Below are positions 1 to 9,063 of a DNA stretch of 64,000 nt, one piece after another; positions within the stretch are counted from its first letter, which is position 1; every line of letters begins with the position of its first letter. The DNA lies in the NCBI RefSeq assembly GCF_900205865.1, contig NZ_LT906662.1, positions 558,001 through 622,000 of the forward strand, given 5' to 3'. A program made the position numbers and the translations under genes. The notes under the pieces were generated by a model. That model searched no databases. It had not been told where the DNA came from and saw only the letters and a program-made list of their open reading frames with translations. The DNA comes from Thermoanaerobacterium sp. RBIITD. Its GTDB lineage: Bacteria; Bacillota; Thermoanaerobacteria; Thermoanaerobacterales; Thermoanaerobacteraceae.

Positions 1-91
1 TTTATATCAGCCAATTAAAACACCTCATTCCCTGATAAAAGTAACCTTAAATCATTATATTCAATTCAGGAAATGTGTGTGAGAATATACT

Positions 92-883
92 TTATGCCAG
101 CATTGCCCTGTCATCTACAAATTCACTACCGTTCACTTCATTAAACATTCTCAGAAGTTTTTGCACAGTCATATTTTTCTTTTCTTCCTTTAAATCAAGT
201 ACAATTTTCCCTTGATGCATCATTATTAGCCTATTTCCGAATTCTAAAGCATGTTCTAAGTTATGTGTAACCATTAATGTTGTAAGCTTATTTTCCTCAA
301 TAATTTTATTTGTAAGGTCATTTATTATATTAGCTGTTCTTGGGTCGAGGGCCGCCGTATGTTCATCGAGAAGTAAAAGTTTCGGTTTTGCTAATGTCGC
401 CATCAAAAGTGTAAGTGCTTGTCTTTGACCACCTGATAAAAGCCCAACTTTTGTTTTAAGCCTATTTTCAAGTCCTAATCCAAGTTGTGCTAATTTATCT
501 CTAAATAAATCCCTGTTTCTCTTATTAAGTCCCATTTTTAGACTCAAGCCGTAACATTTTGAATATGCAATAGATAAATTTTCCTCAATTGTCATAGATG
601 GTGCAGTTCCTAGCAATGGGTTTTGAAAGACACGTCCAATAAAATTTGATCTTTTAAATTCCGGATATGATGTCACATCTAAATTATCTAATGTTATAGT
701 TCCACTATCAACTGGAAATACTCCGGCAATCAAATTTAGAAGCGTAGACTTTCCTGCTCCATTGCTGCCCACTATTGTTATAAAGTCCCCATTATTAACC
801 TCTAAATTGAGATTTTTGAATATTTGATTTTCATTTGGAGTATTTTTATAAAATGCCTTACATACATTATTAAGCTTCAACAT
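92..883 (-). CDS. ABC transporter ATP-binding protein (TrpX-type system)
   Basis: This 263-residue cytoplasmic ATPase should power uptake by the membrane protein and lipoprotein encoded just upstream. A Walker A motif (GSNGAGKS) lies near residue 40, the ABC signature (LLSGGQRQ) near 150, Walker B (LLLLDEHTAALD) near 170 and the switch histidine in MVTHN near 205. Size and motifs fit the LivF/LivG-like ATPases that accompany PF04392 binding proteins. It is the last gene of a three-gene minus-strand operon, 15 bases after the permease gene. The ligand cannot be read from the sequence. Related systems have been linked to tryptophan/tyrosine or other small aromatic ligands, so substrate is left open. 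Confidence 0.85.
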   Translation of the reverse strand: MLKLNNVCKAFYKNTPNENQIFKNLNLEVNNGDFITIVGSNGAGKSTLLNLIAGVFPVDSGTITLDNLDVTSYPEFKRSNFIGRVFQNPLLGTAPSMTIEENLSIAYSKCYGLSLKMGLNKRNRDLFRDKLAQLGLGLENRLKTKVGLLSGGQRQALTLLMATLAKPKLLLLDEHTAALDPRTANIINDLTNKIIEENKLTTLMVTHNLEHALEFGNRLIMMHQGKIVLDLKEEKKNMTVQKLLRMFNEVNGSEFVDDRAMLA

Positions 884-898
884 GTTATCAACTCCTTA

Positions 899-1759
899 TT
901 AATTTGAGCTTAATACGGTTTTTTTAAGCCCTGGTAGTGATAGAGCTATAACAACAAGTATAGCAGTTAATAATTTTAAGTCAGTTGGATCAAATCCAAT
1001 TGAAAGCGCTACAGCAATAGCACCTCTATAAATTATTGAACCTACTACTGCAGAGATTATAGCCCACAATATATTTCTTTCTCTGAATAACGCATCACCA
1101 ATTATAACTGATGCAAGCCCTGCTACAATGGTTCCGATACCCATACCTGCATCTGCAAATCCTTGGCTTTGTGAAACAAGTGAGCCCGATAATGCAACAA
1201 ATGCATTTGATATTATAAGTCCTAAGGTAATTGTCGTATTAGTATTTATTCCCATACTCCTTATCATCTGCTGATTGTTTCCAGTAGCTCTAAGTGCAAA
1301 GCCTACACCTGTTTGTAGAAAATAATTTGTTAATATTATTAATAAAATTATAAGAAGACCAAAAAATATTATATACTTATAATTATTTGCAAATCCTACA
1401 TAATCAAAAACTGTTTTATCACTAAGAAGTGAAATATTTGACTTACCCATTATTCTTAAATTTATAGAATAAAGGGCAGTCATTGTTAGAATACCTGCCA
1501 AAAGCTCTGTTATTTTTAACTTAGTATTTAAAAAACCTGTAATAAAACCAGCAATACCACCAGCAATTAAAGCAACAAAAATAGCTATAATCGGATTTAC
1601 ACCACTTGTAATGAGTTTTGCTGTGACAGCAGCTCCTAATGGAAAACTACCTTCAACTGTTAAATCTGCAAAATTAATTACTTTAAATGATATATAGACA
1701 CCAAGTGCCATTATTCCGTAGACAAGCCCTTGTTCTAATGTTGAAATGGCAAAAGACAT
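899..1759 (-). CDS. ABC transporter permease (LivH-like, TrpX-type system)
   Basis: A 286-residue integral membrane protein with about eight or nine hydrophobic segments. It resembles the branched-chain amino-acid permease family (BPD_transp_2), as shown by the early FADLTVEGSFPLGAA block and the late AGLASVIIGDAL block, which match LivH-type permeases of PF04392-associated systems. It sits between the binding lipoprotein and the ATPase with gaps of about 15 to 20 bases, so it is clearly co-transcribed. It would form a homodimeric channel with the ATPase. The ligand is unknown. Confidence 0.85.
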   Translation of the reverse strand: MSFAISTLEQGLVYGIMALGVYISFKVINFADLTVEGSFPLGAAVTAKLITSGVNPIIAIFVALIAGGIAGFITGFLNTKLKITELLAGILTMTALYSINLRIMGKSNISLLSDKTVFDYVGFANNYKYIIFFGLLIILLIILTNYFLQTGVGFALRATGNNQQMIRSMGINTNTTITLGLIISNAFVALSGSLVSQSQGFADAGMGIGTIVAGLASVIIGDALFRERNILWAIISAVVGSIIYRGAIAVALSIGFDPTDLKLLTAILVVIALSLPGLKKTVLSSN

Positions 1760-1780
1760 ATAATAACCTCCATTTAATTT

Positions 1781-2770
1781 CTATTTAATGACATCCTGTG
1801 CTTTCTTCATTACAGAATCAGGAATCTTAAGTCCAATAGCATCTGCTTCTTTCTGATTTATTATAAGCTGTAAATTTTGAGCCGTTTCTACCTTGATGTT
1901 TTCAGGCTTCTCACCTTTTAATATCTTAATAGCCATTTTACCAGCTTGATAACCAAGATCACTATAGCTTATTCCAATTGTTGCAAGGGAACCGCCTTCA
2001 ACCATTCCTCTTTCAGCAGCTATTACCGGAATCTTTTCGTTATTTGCCACTTTAATTATTGCAGCGACAGATGATGCTACTGTATTATCTGTTGGTAACC
2101 ACATTGCATCTACTTTTCCTACAAGCGATTGTGCCGCTTGATTTACTTCATTGCTGTTTGAAACAGTAGCTTCTATAATGCTAAACCCAAGTGATGAAGC
2201 AGCCTCTTTTGCAATTTTGACTTGCACTGTTGAATTAACTTCACCAGCATTATATATTATTCCAATCTTTTTAGCTTGTGGTACTAGATCTTTTATAAGT
2301 TTAAGTTGATCTTTTATTGGTTCCATATCAGACGTTCCTGTTACATTTGTACCTGGCTTATCTAAGGATTTCACAAGTCCAGCTGCAACAGGATCCGTAA
2401 CGGCTGTAAAAACGATAGGTATAGTAGATGTTGCTTTTTTAACCGCTTGTGTAGTAGGTGTTGCTATAGAAAATATCAAATTTACATTTTTATCTACAAA
2501 TTTCTTTGCTATTGTCTGTGCGGTAGCCATATCACCTTGTGCATTTTCTTTAAGGAATGTCACATTCTTCCCATCTTCATAACCGCCATCTTTAAGCGCT
2601 TTGATAAACCCTTCTCTCGCACTATCAAGTGCAGGATGTTCCACAATTTGTGTTATACCAATAGTTATCATTTTTTCCGTACTACCGTTGGACGCTGCCC
2701 TGTTTACACAACCAGTAAGGGTAGTTGAAAAAATAAAAAAAGCTGCCATCACACATAAAACTTTTTTCAT
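1781..2770 (-). CDS. ABC transporter substrate-binding lipoprotein (TrpX family, PF04392)
   Basis: A 329-residue exported binding protein. The N-terminus has a lysine pair, a hydrophobic core and a lipobox ending LTGC, so it should be lipid-anchored at Cys21. The mature part shows family landmarks: ITQIVEHPALD near residue 40, PTTQAVKKATSTIPIVFTAVTDPVAAG near 105-130, and the DNTVASS block near 228. It begins the three-gene operon with ATPase and permease and has a good sigma-A promoter about 80 bases upstream. The family often binds tryptophan, tyrosine or related small molecules, but specificity cannot be assigned by reading alone. Confidence 0.85.
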   Translation of the reverse strand: MKKVLCVMAAFFIFSTTLTGCVNRAASNGSTEKMITIGITQIVEHPALDSAREGFIKALKDGGYEDGKNVTFLKENAQGDMATAQTIAKKFVDKNVNLIFSIATPTTQAVKKATSTIPIVFTAVTDPVAAGLVKSLDKPGTNVTGTSDMEPIKDQLKLIKDLVPQAKKIGIIYNAGEVNSTVQVKIAKEAASSLGFSIIEATVSNSNEVNQAAQSLVGKVDAMWLPTDNTVASSVAAIIKVANNEKIPVIAAERGMVEGGSLATIGISYSDLGYQAGKMAIKILKGEKPENIKVETAQNLQLIINQKEADAIGLKIPDSVMKKAQDVIK

Positions 2771-2851
2771 AAAATAATTCCTCCTGTTTTACATGGCAAC
2801 AAAACAAAATCTACCGTGCTACCATGCTATATTTTTTTCTTTTATTTATTA

Positions 2852-2880
2852 ATAGTATGACAAAAATTTTAACAAGTCAA
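2852..2880 (-). promoter_or_regulatory. sigma-A promoter of the TrpX-type operon
   Basis: On the minus strand a TTGACT -35 (2875-2880) is followed by exactly 17 bases and a TACTAT -10 (2852-2857). The leader down to the lipoprotein gene holds two imperfect TACC(G/A)TGC tandem units (plus-strand 2812-2828) of unknown meaning. Confidence 0.6.
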
Positions 2881-2937
2881 TAAAATTTTTTTGCAATATT
2901 TATTAGAAAATTTGAATATAGTTTAAAATAATTAATC

Positions 2938-2966
2938 TTGAATGAAAGTTTGTCTTAAAATATAAT
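2938..2966 (+). promoter_or_regulatory. sigma-A promoter of first Liv binding-protein gene
   Basis: TTGAAT (2938-2943), a 17-base spacer and TATAAT (2961-2966) point toward the gene starting at 3068. The leader contains a ten-base palindrome CTACCGGTAG at 3013-3022 followed by a run of A, which could be an operator or mRNA hairpin. The promoter is back-to-back with that of the TrpX-type operon. Confidence 0.6.
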
Positions 2967-3067
2967 TATAGTAAATTTAGAAAACGCGTTTATACTATTA
3001 TTTATGACTTACCTACCGGTAGAAAAAAAAAGTAATATTAAATATTTTATTCAATTGGAGGATTTTT

Positions 3068-4252
3068 ATGAAAAAATCATTTAAATTATTTTCTTTAGCA
3101 TTGAGTGGTATTATGCTCGTTTCATTATTTTCAGGTTGTACTAAAAATACTACGGCATCATCAAGTAATAGTAAACAAATAAATATAGGAGCTATATTTG
3201 AATTGACCGGACAAGTCGCCTCATATGGCACATCTGAGTACAATGCCATAAAACTTTATATTGATGATGTTAATAAAAGTGGTGGTGTTCTTGGAAAACA
3301 AATAAATTTAATAAGGGCGGATAACAAATCTGCATCAGATGAATCAATAAATCAAGCTACAAAGCTTACCGTGCAGGACAAAGTAGTGGCAATTTTAGGA
3401 CCTGCCACAACGGGTAATACAAAAGCGGCATCATCTATAGCCTTAGATAAAAAAATTCCTCTTATAACACCATCTGGGACATCCTTTGACGTTACTGTCG
3501 ATTCTAATACAAACAAAGTAAAAGGTGAGATTTTTAGAACGTGCTATACAGACCCATATCAAGGAAAAGTTATGGGAGAATTCGCAGCAAAAGATTTAAA
3601 TGCAAAAACTGCTGTAATATATATTGATGATAAAAGTGATTATAGCAAAGGTCTTGCAAAGAGCTTTAAAGAGCAATTTGAAAAACTTGGTGGTAAAGTA
3701 ATTGACCAAGAAGCTTATGTAGCAAATGACCAAGACTTCAAATCGACCCTAACAAAAATCAAAGGTCTGAATGCAGATGTAATATTCGTTCCTGGATACT
3801 ATCAAGATACAGCCAAAATTGCAAGGCAAGCAAGGGAAATGAATATAAATACACCACTACTTGGCGGAGATGGTTGGGATTCGCCAGATCTTCTAAAAAT
3901 AGCTGGTCCAGCTGCATTAAACAATGTTTATTATAGCAACCATTTTATATCATCAGATCCAGATAGCACTGTACAAAATTTTATTAAGAGATATAAAGAT
4001 GCCTATGGAACAGAACCAGATGCTTTTGCTGCACTTGCATATGATTCTGCGGGAATGCTCATCCAAGCAATAAAAAATGCAAATTCAGAAGATCCTGCAA
4101 AAATAACAGATGCATTATCAAAACTTAAAAACTTTAAGGGCGTAACAGGAACAATCTCAATAGATGATCAGCATAATCCAATAAAGCAAACTGTAATTGT
4201 AGAGCTTAAAGACGGAAAACAAACGCTCAAAAAGAAGATAAGTGCAGAATAG
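3068..4252 (+). CDS. livK: branched-chain amino-acid ABC transporter binding lipoprotein 1
   Basis: A 394-residue periplasmic-binding-type lipoprotein of the Leu/Ile/Val family (Peripla_BP_6). The signal sequence ends in a lipobox LFSGC with Cys24 as lipid anchor. The mature protein starts with the typical IGAIFELTGQVASYG strand-loop and carries the LLGGDGWDSPDL block near residue 265 found in LivJ/LivK proteins. A clear Shine-Dalgarno (TTGGAGG) precedes the ATG. It stands first in a transport cluster with a second, closely similar binding protein, two permeases and two ATPases. The next gene has its own promoter, so this copy may be expressed separately. Substrate is most likely leucine, isoleucine or valine. 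Confidence 0.88.
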   Translation: MKKSFKLFSLALSGIMLVSLFSGCTKNTTASSSNSKQINIGAIFELTGQVASYGTSEYNAIKLYIDDVNKSGGVLGKQINLIRADNKSASDESINQATKLTVQDKVVAILGPATTGNTKAASSIALDKKIPLITPSGTSFDVTVDSNTNKVKGEIFRTCYTDPYQGKVMGEFAAKDLNAKTAVIYIDDKSDYSKGLAKSFKEQFEKLGGKVIDQEAYVANDQDFKSTLTKIKGLNADVIFVPGYYQDTAKIARQAREMNINTPLLGGDGWDSPDLLKIAGPAALNNVYYSNHFISSDPDSTVQNFIKRYKDAYGTEPDAFAALAYDSAGMLIQAIKNANSEDPAKITDALSKLKNFKGVTGTISIDDQHNPIKQTVIVELKDGKQTLKKKISAE

Positions 4253-4298
4253 GAGTCATAAAGTTGCAATTTAGAAATAATTAATTCAAATTTTATTC

Positions 4299-4327
4299 TT
4301 GACTCTATTGAAAATTTTTAATATAAT
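4299..4327 (+). promoter_or_regulatory. sigma-A promoter of second Liv binding-protein gene
   Basis: TTGACT (4299-4304), 17 bases, TATAAT (4322-4327). It lies between the two tandem binding-protein genes, so copy 2 and the downstream transporter genes have an independent start. Confidence 0.65.
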
Positions 4328-4387
4328 GTTTATAAATATTTTTGAATAAATCTTTTGAATGAATATAATCAATAGAGGGGGAAATTC

Positions 4388-5545
4388 ATGAAAAAAATCT
4401 ATATTGCAACTTTAGTTGGGCTTCTTTCACTTTCATTAATTTTCACTGGTTGTAACAAATCATCTAGCAATACAATAAATATTGGGGTAAATTTTGAACT
4501 TACAGGCAATCAAGCAGCATATGGAACATCATCAATGAATGGAGTAAATCTTGCGGTTGAAGAGGCAAATAACAATGGAGGTATCCTCGGCAAGAAAATA
4601 CAAATTATAAAAGCCGACAATAAATCTGATGCAGGTGAAGCAACAAATGCAACAACAAAACTTGTTAATCAGAATAAAGTTGTTGGAATCATAGGTACAT
4701 CAGCAAGTACAACGAGCCTAGGCATGGTCCCAGTCGTAACAGATGCAAAAATACCGATGATTGCTACCACCGCCACAAATCCTAGTGTAACTGTGGACCC
4801 AAAGACAAATAAGGTAAGAAAATATGTCTTTAGAGCTTGTTTTATAGATCCTTTCCAAGGAAAAGCTAATGCTGATTTTGCTTACAATACATTAAAAGCG
4901 AAGAACGCTGTGATTTATATTGATGACAAGAGTGATTTCTCAAAGGGATTGGCAAAAGTTTTTGAAGAGAATTTTGTAAAACTCGGTGGAAAAGTTCTTG
5001 ATAAAGAAGCGTATGTCCAAGGTGATAATGATTTTAAAGCAACACTCACAAGATTAAAAGGATTTAATCCAGATGTCATATTTCTACCAGGACATTATGC
5101 TGAAGTCGGCAAGATAATAAAGCAAGCAAGAGAAATGGGTATCAATACTCCAATACTAGGTGGTGATGGTTGGGATTCACCTGACCTAGTAAAAATTGCG
5201 GGCCCATCTAATATGAATAATGCATATATGTCAAATCATTTTATACCAAGTGACAACGACCCAAATGTACAAAACTTTGTAAAGAAATATAAAGATAAAT
5301 ATGGTTCGTTGCCAGATGCTAAAGCGGTACTTGCATATGATGCCACAAATATTTTGTTTGCTGCCATAAAGCAGGCTAATTCAACAAAGTCAGATGATAT
5401 CGTAAAAGCTCTCGAAAATTTAAAGAATTTTACTGGCGTAACTGGAGCCATAAAATTTGATAATAACCACAATCCAATTAAGAGTGCTGTTATTGTTGAA
5501 TTTAAAGATGGTAATCAAGTATTTAAAGCAAAAGTTAATCCTTAA
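4388..5545 (+). CDS. livK: branched-chain amino-acid ABC transporter binding lipoprotein 2
   Basis: A 385-residue lipoprotein (lipobox IFTGC, Cys22) clearly paralogous to the preceding gene: the same blocks appear in the same order, including FELTGNQAAYG at the start of the mature domain, VIYIDDKSDFSKGLAK near 175, GGDGWDSPDLVKIAGP near 260 and a matching C-terminus LKNFTGVTGAI. The two arose by tandem duplication and then diverged. A Shine-Dalgarno AGAGGGGG precedes the ATG. It is followed after 80 bases, including a GC-rich hairpin, by the permease gene. It probably delivers a Leu/Ile/Val-type amino acid with a specificity different from copy 1. Confidence 0.88.
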   Translation: MKKIYIATLVGLLSLSLIFTGCNKSSSNTINIGVNFELTGNQAAYGTSSMNGVNLAVEEANNNGGILGKKIQIIKADNKSDAGEATNATTKLVNQNKVVGIIGTSASTTSLGMVPVVTDAKIPMIATTATNPSVTVDPKTNKVRKYVFRACFIDPFQGKANADFAYNTLKAKNAVIYIDDKSDFSKGLAKVFEENFVKLGGKVLDKEAYVQGDNDFKATLTRLKGFNPDVIFLPGHYAEVGKIIKQAREMGINTPILGGDGWDSPDLVKIAGPSNMNNAYMSNHFIPSDNDPNVQNFVKKYKDKYGSLPDAKAVLAYDATNILFAAIKQANSTKSDDIVKALENLKNFTGVTGAIKFDNNHNPIKSAVIVEFKDGNQVFKAKVNP

Positions 5546-5558
5546 TTATGATGGCAAC

Positions 5559-5580
5559 GCGGTCACCTTTTAGTGGCCGC
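5559..5580 (+). promoter_or_regulatory. GC-rich intercistronic hairpin between livK copy 2 and livH
   Basis: GCGGTCAC and GTGGCCGC form an eight-pair stem (one G-U) around a six-base loop. No long U-tract follows, so it is more likely a stabilising or partial attenuating structure than a full terminator, keeping binding-protein mRNA above permease mRNA. This role is inference. Confidence 0.45.
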
Positions 5581-5625
5581 TTATATTCTATATAGAAATA
5601 TTAAAAATTTATAAGAGGTGGTTAT

Positions 5626-6510
5626 ATGAAGACATTTATCGAACAGTTAATAAACGGATTATCCCTAGGAAGCATTTATGCACTTATTGCACTTGGATAT
5701 ACTATGGTATATGGAATTATGAAGCTAATTAATTTCGCTCATGGTGATATTTATATGGTAGGTGCTTTTACAGGATTTTTTGCTTCAACATATTTACACT
5801 TAGATTTTATACCATCACTAATATTAGCTATGTTGGTAAGCATTATTCTTGGTGTTACTGTTGAACGTGTGGCATATAGGCCATTAAGAGATAAATCAAA
5901 AATTTCAATTCTAATTACCGCAATAGGTGTCTCATTGCTACTCGAAAATGGAGGAATAATTCTTTTATCACCGAGGACTAGGACATATCCGCAGATATTT
6001 CAGCAGCATATGTACTCATTTTTTAATGGTATCGTCACAATATCAAACCAGCAAATTATCATCTTTGTAGTTTCTATTATCATGATGTTAGGCCTACAAC
6101 TTATAATATATAAAACAAAGATTGGAAAAGCTATGAGAGCTGTGTCCACTGACGCTGATGCAGCAAAACTTATGGGTGTAAATGTTGATATGACTGTATC
6201 ATTTACTTTTGCTGTAGGCTCTGCACTTGCGGCTGTTGCAGGTGTTCTTGTCGGCATCTACTATAATTCAATAGATCCGTTAATGGGTATTATGCCTGGC
6301 CTTAAAGCATTCATTGCTGCTGTTCTTGGCGGTATTGGAATAATACCAGGTGCTATGGTAGGCGGACTTATGATGGGTGTAATAGAGGCAATGGTATCAG
6401 GATATGGTAGTTCATTATATAGAGATGGTGTTTCATTTGCAATATTGATTTTAATCCTATTAATAAAGCCAACAGGTCTTTTCGGTAAAAATATTAGAGA
6501 GAAAGTGTAG
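5626..6510 (+). CDS. livH: branched-chain amino-acid ABC transporter permease LivH
   Basis: A 294-residue membrane protein of the LivH family with eight or so hydrophobic segments. The start MKTFIEQLINGLSLGSIYAL and GYTMVYGIMKLINFAHGDIYM are hallmark LivH sequences, and the cytoplasmic EAA-like loop GKAMRAVSTDADAAKLMGVN is near residue 170. It pairs with LivM encoded nine bases downstream. The Shine-Dalgarno AAGAGGTGG precedes the ATG. Confidence 0.93.
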   Translation: MKTFIEQLINGLSLGSIYALIALGYTMVYGIMKLINFAHGDIYMVGAFTGFFASTYLHLDFIPSLILAMLVSIILGVTVERVAYRPLRDKSKISILITAIGVSLLLENGGIILLSPRTRTYPQIFQQHMYSFFNGIVTISNQQIIIFVVSIIMMLGLQLIIYKTKIGKAMRAVSTDADAAKLMGVNVDMTVSFTFAVGSALAAVAGVLVGIYYNSIDPLMGIMPGLKAFIAAVLGGIGIIPGAMVGGLMMGVIEAMVSGYGSSLYRDGVSFAILILILLIKPTGLFGKNIREKV

Positions 6511-6519
6511 GTGATTTAA

Positions 6520-7476
6520 TTGAAACAAGTATTGAAAAATAGACTCATCATTCTTGTTGGATTATTTGTATTTTATGCCTTGATACAAGCATTAATATCA
6601 TTTAATTTTCTAAATGATTATTATGTTATAAATATAATTCTTATGGGTATAAATATTATTCTCGTTGTAAGCCTTAATCTTATAAATGGTTTCACAGGAC
6701 AATTTTCGATAGGCCATGCAGGTTTTATGTCAATTGGCGCTTATACATCAGCCATCATCACTTATAAATTAGGGCTTCCCTTTCCACTTGCTATATTAGT
6801 CGGCGGTATTTCAGCAGGCATTATCGGCATTTTGATCGGTATACCATCATTAAGGTTAAAAGGTGATTATCTTGCAATAACAACACTTGGTTTTGGTGAA
6901 ATAATAAGGGTAATATTTTTAAACACAGAATATGTAGGTGGTGCCAGTGGAATGTCTGGTATACCAAAATACACGAATTGGACATGGACATTTTGGATAG
7001 CTGTTATTACCGTAATTTTAATAAGAAATTTTATAAACTCAAGTTATGGTAGATGTTGTATAGCTATAAGAGAAGATGAAACAGCAGCGGAGTCAATGGG
7101 AATAAACACCACATTTTATAAGACATTAGCATTTACCATAGGTGCATTCTTTGCAGGAGTAGGTGGTGCGCTATATGCACATAACTTTTACATTATTCAG
7201 CCAGAAACCTTCGGCTTTATGAAATCTTTTGATATTCTTACTATGGTCGTTCTTGGCGGTCTTGGCAGTATAACAGGTTCTATATTATCATCTATTTTCC
7301 TAACTTTTGTGTACGCCGCATTGCAAGACTACGCAGCATTGAGGATGGTCATCTATTCATTGCTTTTGATCATAGTAATGTTATTTAGGCCAGAGGGCTT
7401 AATGGGTACGAAAGAGTTCTCTTTTAAGAAATTATTTAAGAAAGGAGCGACAAAGAGTGAGCTTACTGTCGATTAA
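6520..7476 (+). CDS. livM: branched-chain amino-acid ABC transporter permease LivM
   Basis: A 318-residue membrane protein, second permease of the Liv system. The FTGQFSIGHAGFMSIGAYTSA block near residue 60 and the coupling loop GRCCIAIREDETAAESMGIN near 180 are characteristic of LivM. It begins with TTG at 6520; no ATG lies near the conserved N-terminus. Its 3' end overlaps the start of the LivG gene by 20 bases, indicating tight translational coupling. It forms the heterodimeric channel with LivH. Confidence 0.92.
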   Translation: MKQVLKNRLIILVGLFVFYALIQALISFNFLNDYYVINIILMGINIILVVSLNLINGFTGQFSIGHAGFMSIGAYTSAIITYKLGLPFPLAILVGGISAGIIGILIGIPSLRLKGDYLAITTLGFGEIIRVIFLNTEYVGGASGMSGIPKYTNWTWTFWIAVITVILIRNFINSSYGRCCIAIREDETAAESMGINTTFYKTLAFTIGAFFAGVGGALYAHNFYIIQPETFGFMKSFDILTMVVLGGLGSITGSILSSIFLTFVYAALQDYAALRMVIYSLLLIIVMLFRPEGLMGTKEFSFKKLFKKGATKSELTVD

Positions 7477-8260
7477 AAACCTTTCAATCAATTTTGGTGG
7501 TATTAAAGCACTTACAGATGTAAATATGGAGCTTGAAAAGCGATCACTGACAGGTCTCATAGGTCCTAATGGTGCAGGTAAATCAACAGTATTCAATATT
7601 ATTACTGGTATATACCCACCAACAACAGGAACAGTTATATTTAATGGAACTAATATATCCACAAAGCCGTATAATAATACAAAACTTGGAATAGCAAGGA
7701 CATTTCAAAATATAAGGCTTTTTAAAAATCTAACTGTTCTTGATAATGTTAAGATAGCTGAACACATTCACGTACAATATAGCCTTTTGAGTTCTTTCTT
7801 GCAATTTAAAAAATATCTAAAAGGCGAAAAATCTCAAGATTCCGAGGCATTAGAATTGCTAAAGATATTCAATCTTGATAAACATGCAAATAATCTTGCT
7901 AAGAATTTACCATATGGCGAACAAAGAAGGCTTGAGATAGCAAGAGCTTTAGCAACAGAGCCAAAGCTTTTACTCCTTGATGAACCTGCAGCAGGAATGA
8001 ATCCACAAGAGACAAAAGAGCTAACAGACACTATAAGATTTATAAGGAAAAAATTCGATATAACAATACTCCTGATTGAGCATGACATGTCATTGGTAAT
8101 GGATTTATGTGAAGATATATATGTCATGAATTACGGCAAAATAATCGCCCATGGTACACCAGATGAAATTAAGAGAGATCCTGAGGTAATTTCAGCATAT
8201 CTCGGTGAAGAAAATGTAAATGAAAATGAAATTATATCCATTGAAGGAGGTGCCGTATAA
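7457..8260 (+). CDS. livG: branched-chain amino-acid ABC transporter ATPase LivG
   Basis: A 267-residue ABC ATPase. Walker A (GPNGAGKS) is near residue 38, the LivG-type signature LPYGEQRRLEIARAL near 155, and Walker B LLLLDEPAAGMNP near 175. The GTG start at 7457 lies inside the end of livM and is preceded by AAAGGAG at 7441-7447, which fixes the start. It terminates one base into livF. LivG and LivF hydrolyse ATP as a heterodimer for import. Confidence 0.93.
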   Translation: MSLLSIKNLSINFGGIKALTDVNMELEKRSLTGLIGPNGAGKSTVFNIITGIYPPTTGTVIFNGTNISTKPYNNTKLGIARTFQNIRLFKNLTVLDNVKIAEHIHVQYSLLSSFLQFKKYLKGEKSQDSEALELLKIFNLDKHANNLAKNLPYGEQRRLEIARALATEPKLLLLDEPAAGMNPQETKELTDTIRFIRKKFDITILLIEHDMSLVMDLCEDIYVMNYGKIIAHGTPDEIKRDPEVISAYLGEENVNENEIISIEGGAV

Positions 8261-8961
8261 TGCTGGAAATAAAGGGTCTTAGTGTGTCATACGGAATGGT
8301 CAATGCAGTAAAAGGCATTGACTTAAAAGTAAATGATGGTGAGATTGTAACAATTATAGGTGCAAATGGCGCCGGTAAAAGTACAACTTTAATGACTATT
8401 TCAGGAATATTAAAACCAAAAAAAGGTACCATAATGTTTAACGATGTGGATCTCACTAAGAAACGTGCTCAAAATATAGTTGATATGGGTATCTGTCAGG
8501 TGCCGGAAGGAAGACGTGTTTTTTCAAATATGACAGTACAAGAAAACCTCGAAATGGGTGCATATCTTAGAAAAGACAAAATGATTAAAAGCGATATGGA
8601 AAAGGTATTTCATCTCTTTCCGAGACTTAAAGAACGCCGTAAACAGATTGCGGGAACTCTAAGCGGCGGTGAACAGCAAATGCTGGCCATTGGAAGAGCA
8701 TTGATGGCAAAACCAAAAGTACTTCTGTTGGATGAACCGTCAATGGGACTCGCACCAATCGTAGTACAAGACATATTTAAAACTATAAAAAACATTAATG
8801 AAGACGGTACAACAGTTCTCTTAGTTGAACAAAATGCAAAAATGGCATTATCTATTGCCGATAGGGCTTATGTGTTAGAAACTGGAAATATATCACTTGA
8901 AGGAAAAGCATCTGTTTTAAAAAATGATGAAAGAGTTAAAAAATCATATCTTGGCGGTTGA
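8260..8961 (+). CDS. livF: branched-chain amino-acid ABC transporter ATPase LivF
   Basis: A 233-residue ABC ATPase. It has Walker A GANGAGKST near residue 37, the signature TLSGGEQQMLAIGRALM near 135 and Walker B LLLDEPSMGLAP, a LivF hallmark. A GAAGGAGGTG ribosome site overlaps the end of livG, and stop and start codons share one base. It is the last gene of the Liv operon and is followed by a strong hairpin. Confidence 0.94.
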   Translation: MLEIKGLSVSYGMVNAVKGIDLKVNDGEIVTIIGANGAGKSTTLMTISGILKPKKGTIMFNDVDLTKKRAQNIVDMGICQVPEGRRVFSNMTVQENLEMGAYLRKDKMIKSDMEKVFHLFPRLKERRKQIAGTLSGGEQQMLAIGRALMAKPKVLLLDEPSMGLAPIVVQDIFKTIKNINEDGTTVLLVEQNAKMALSIADRAYVLETGNISLEGKASVLKNDERVKKSYLGG

Positions 8962-8983
8962 TCTATATAAGCTTAATTTTTAT

Positions 8984-9010
8984 AAGGGCTTGACTTATCA
9001 AGCCCTTTCA
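8984..9010 (+). terminator. terminator of the liv operon
   Basis: AAGGGCTTGA and TCAAGCCCTT form a perfect ten-pair stem with a CTTA loop, ending in a short T-run. It lies in the convergent gap with the HutP-family gene and might work for both strands. Confidence 0.75.
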
Positions 9011-9063
9011 TATTCTTTGATTTCAAAAAATTAAGCTCTTACAGTTAAATCAGAAATAATGTT

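Noticed and set aside
2812-2830. Tandem TACCGTGC/TACCATGC units in the leader of the TrpX operon as a T-box
   Set aside because: The conserved T-box bulge (AGGGUGGNACCGCG) and specifier stem are absent, and no terminator follows.
2895-2912. CodY box near the divergent transporter promoters
   Set aside because: Only 12 of 15 positions match in very AT-rich DNA, so not above background.
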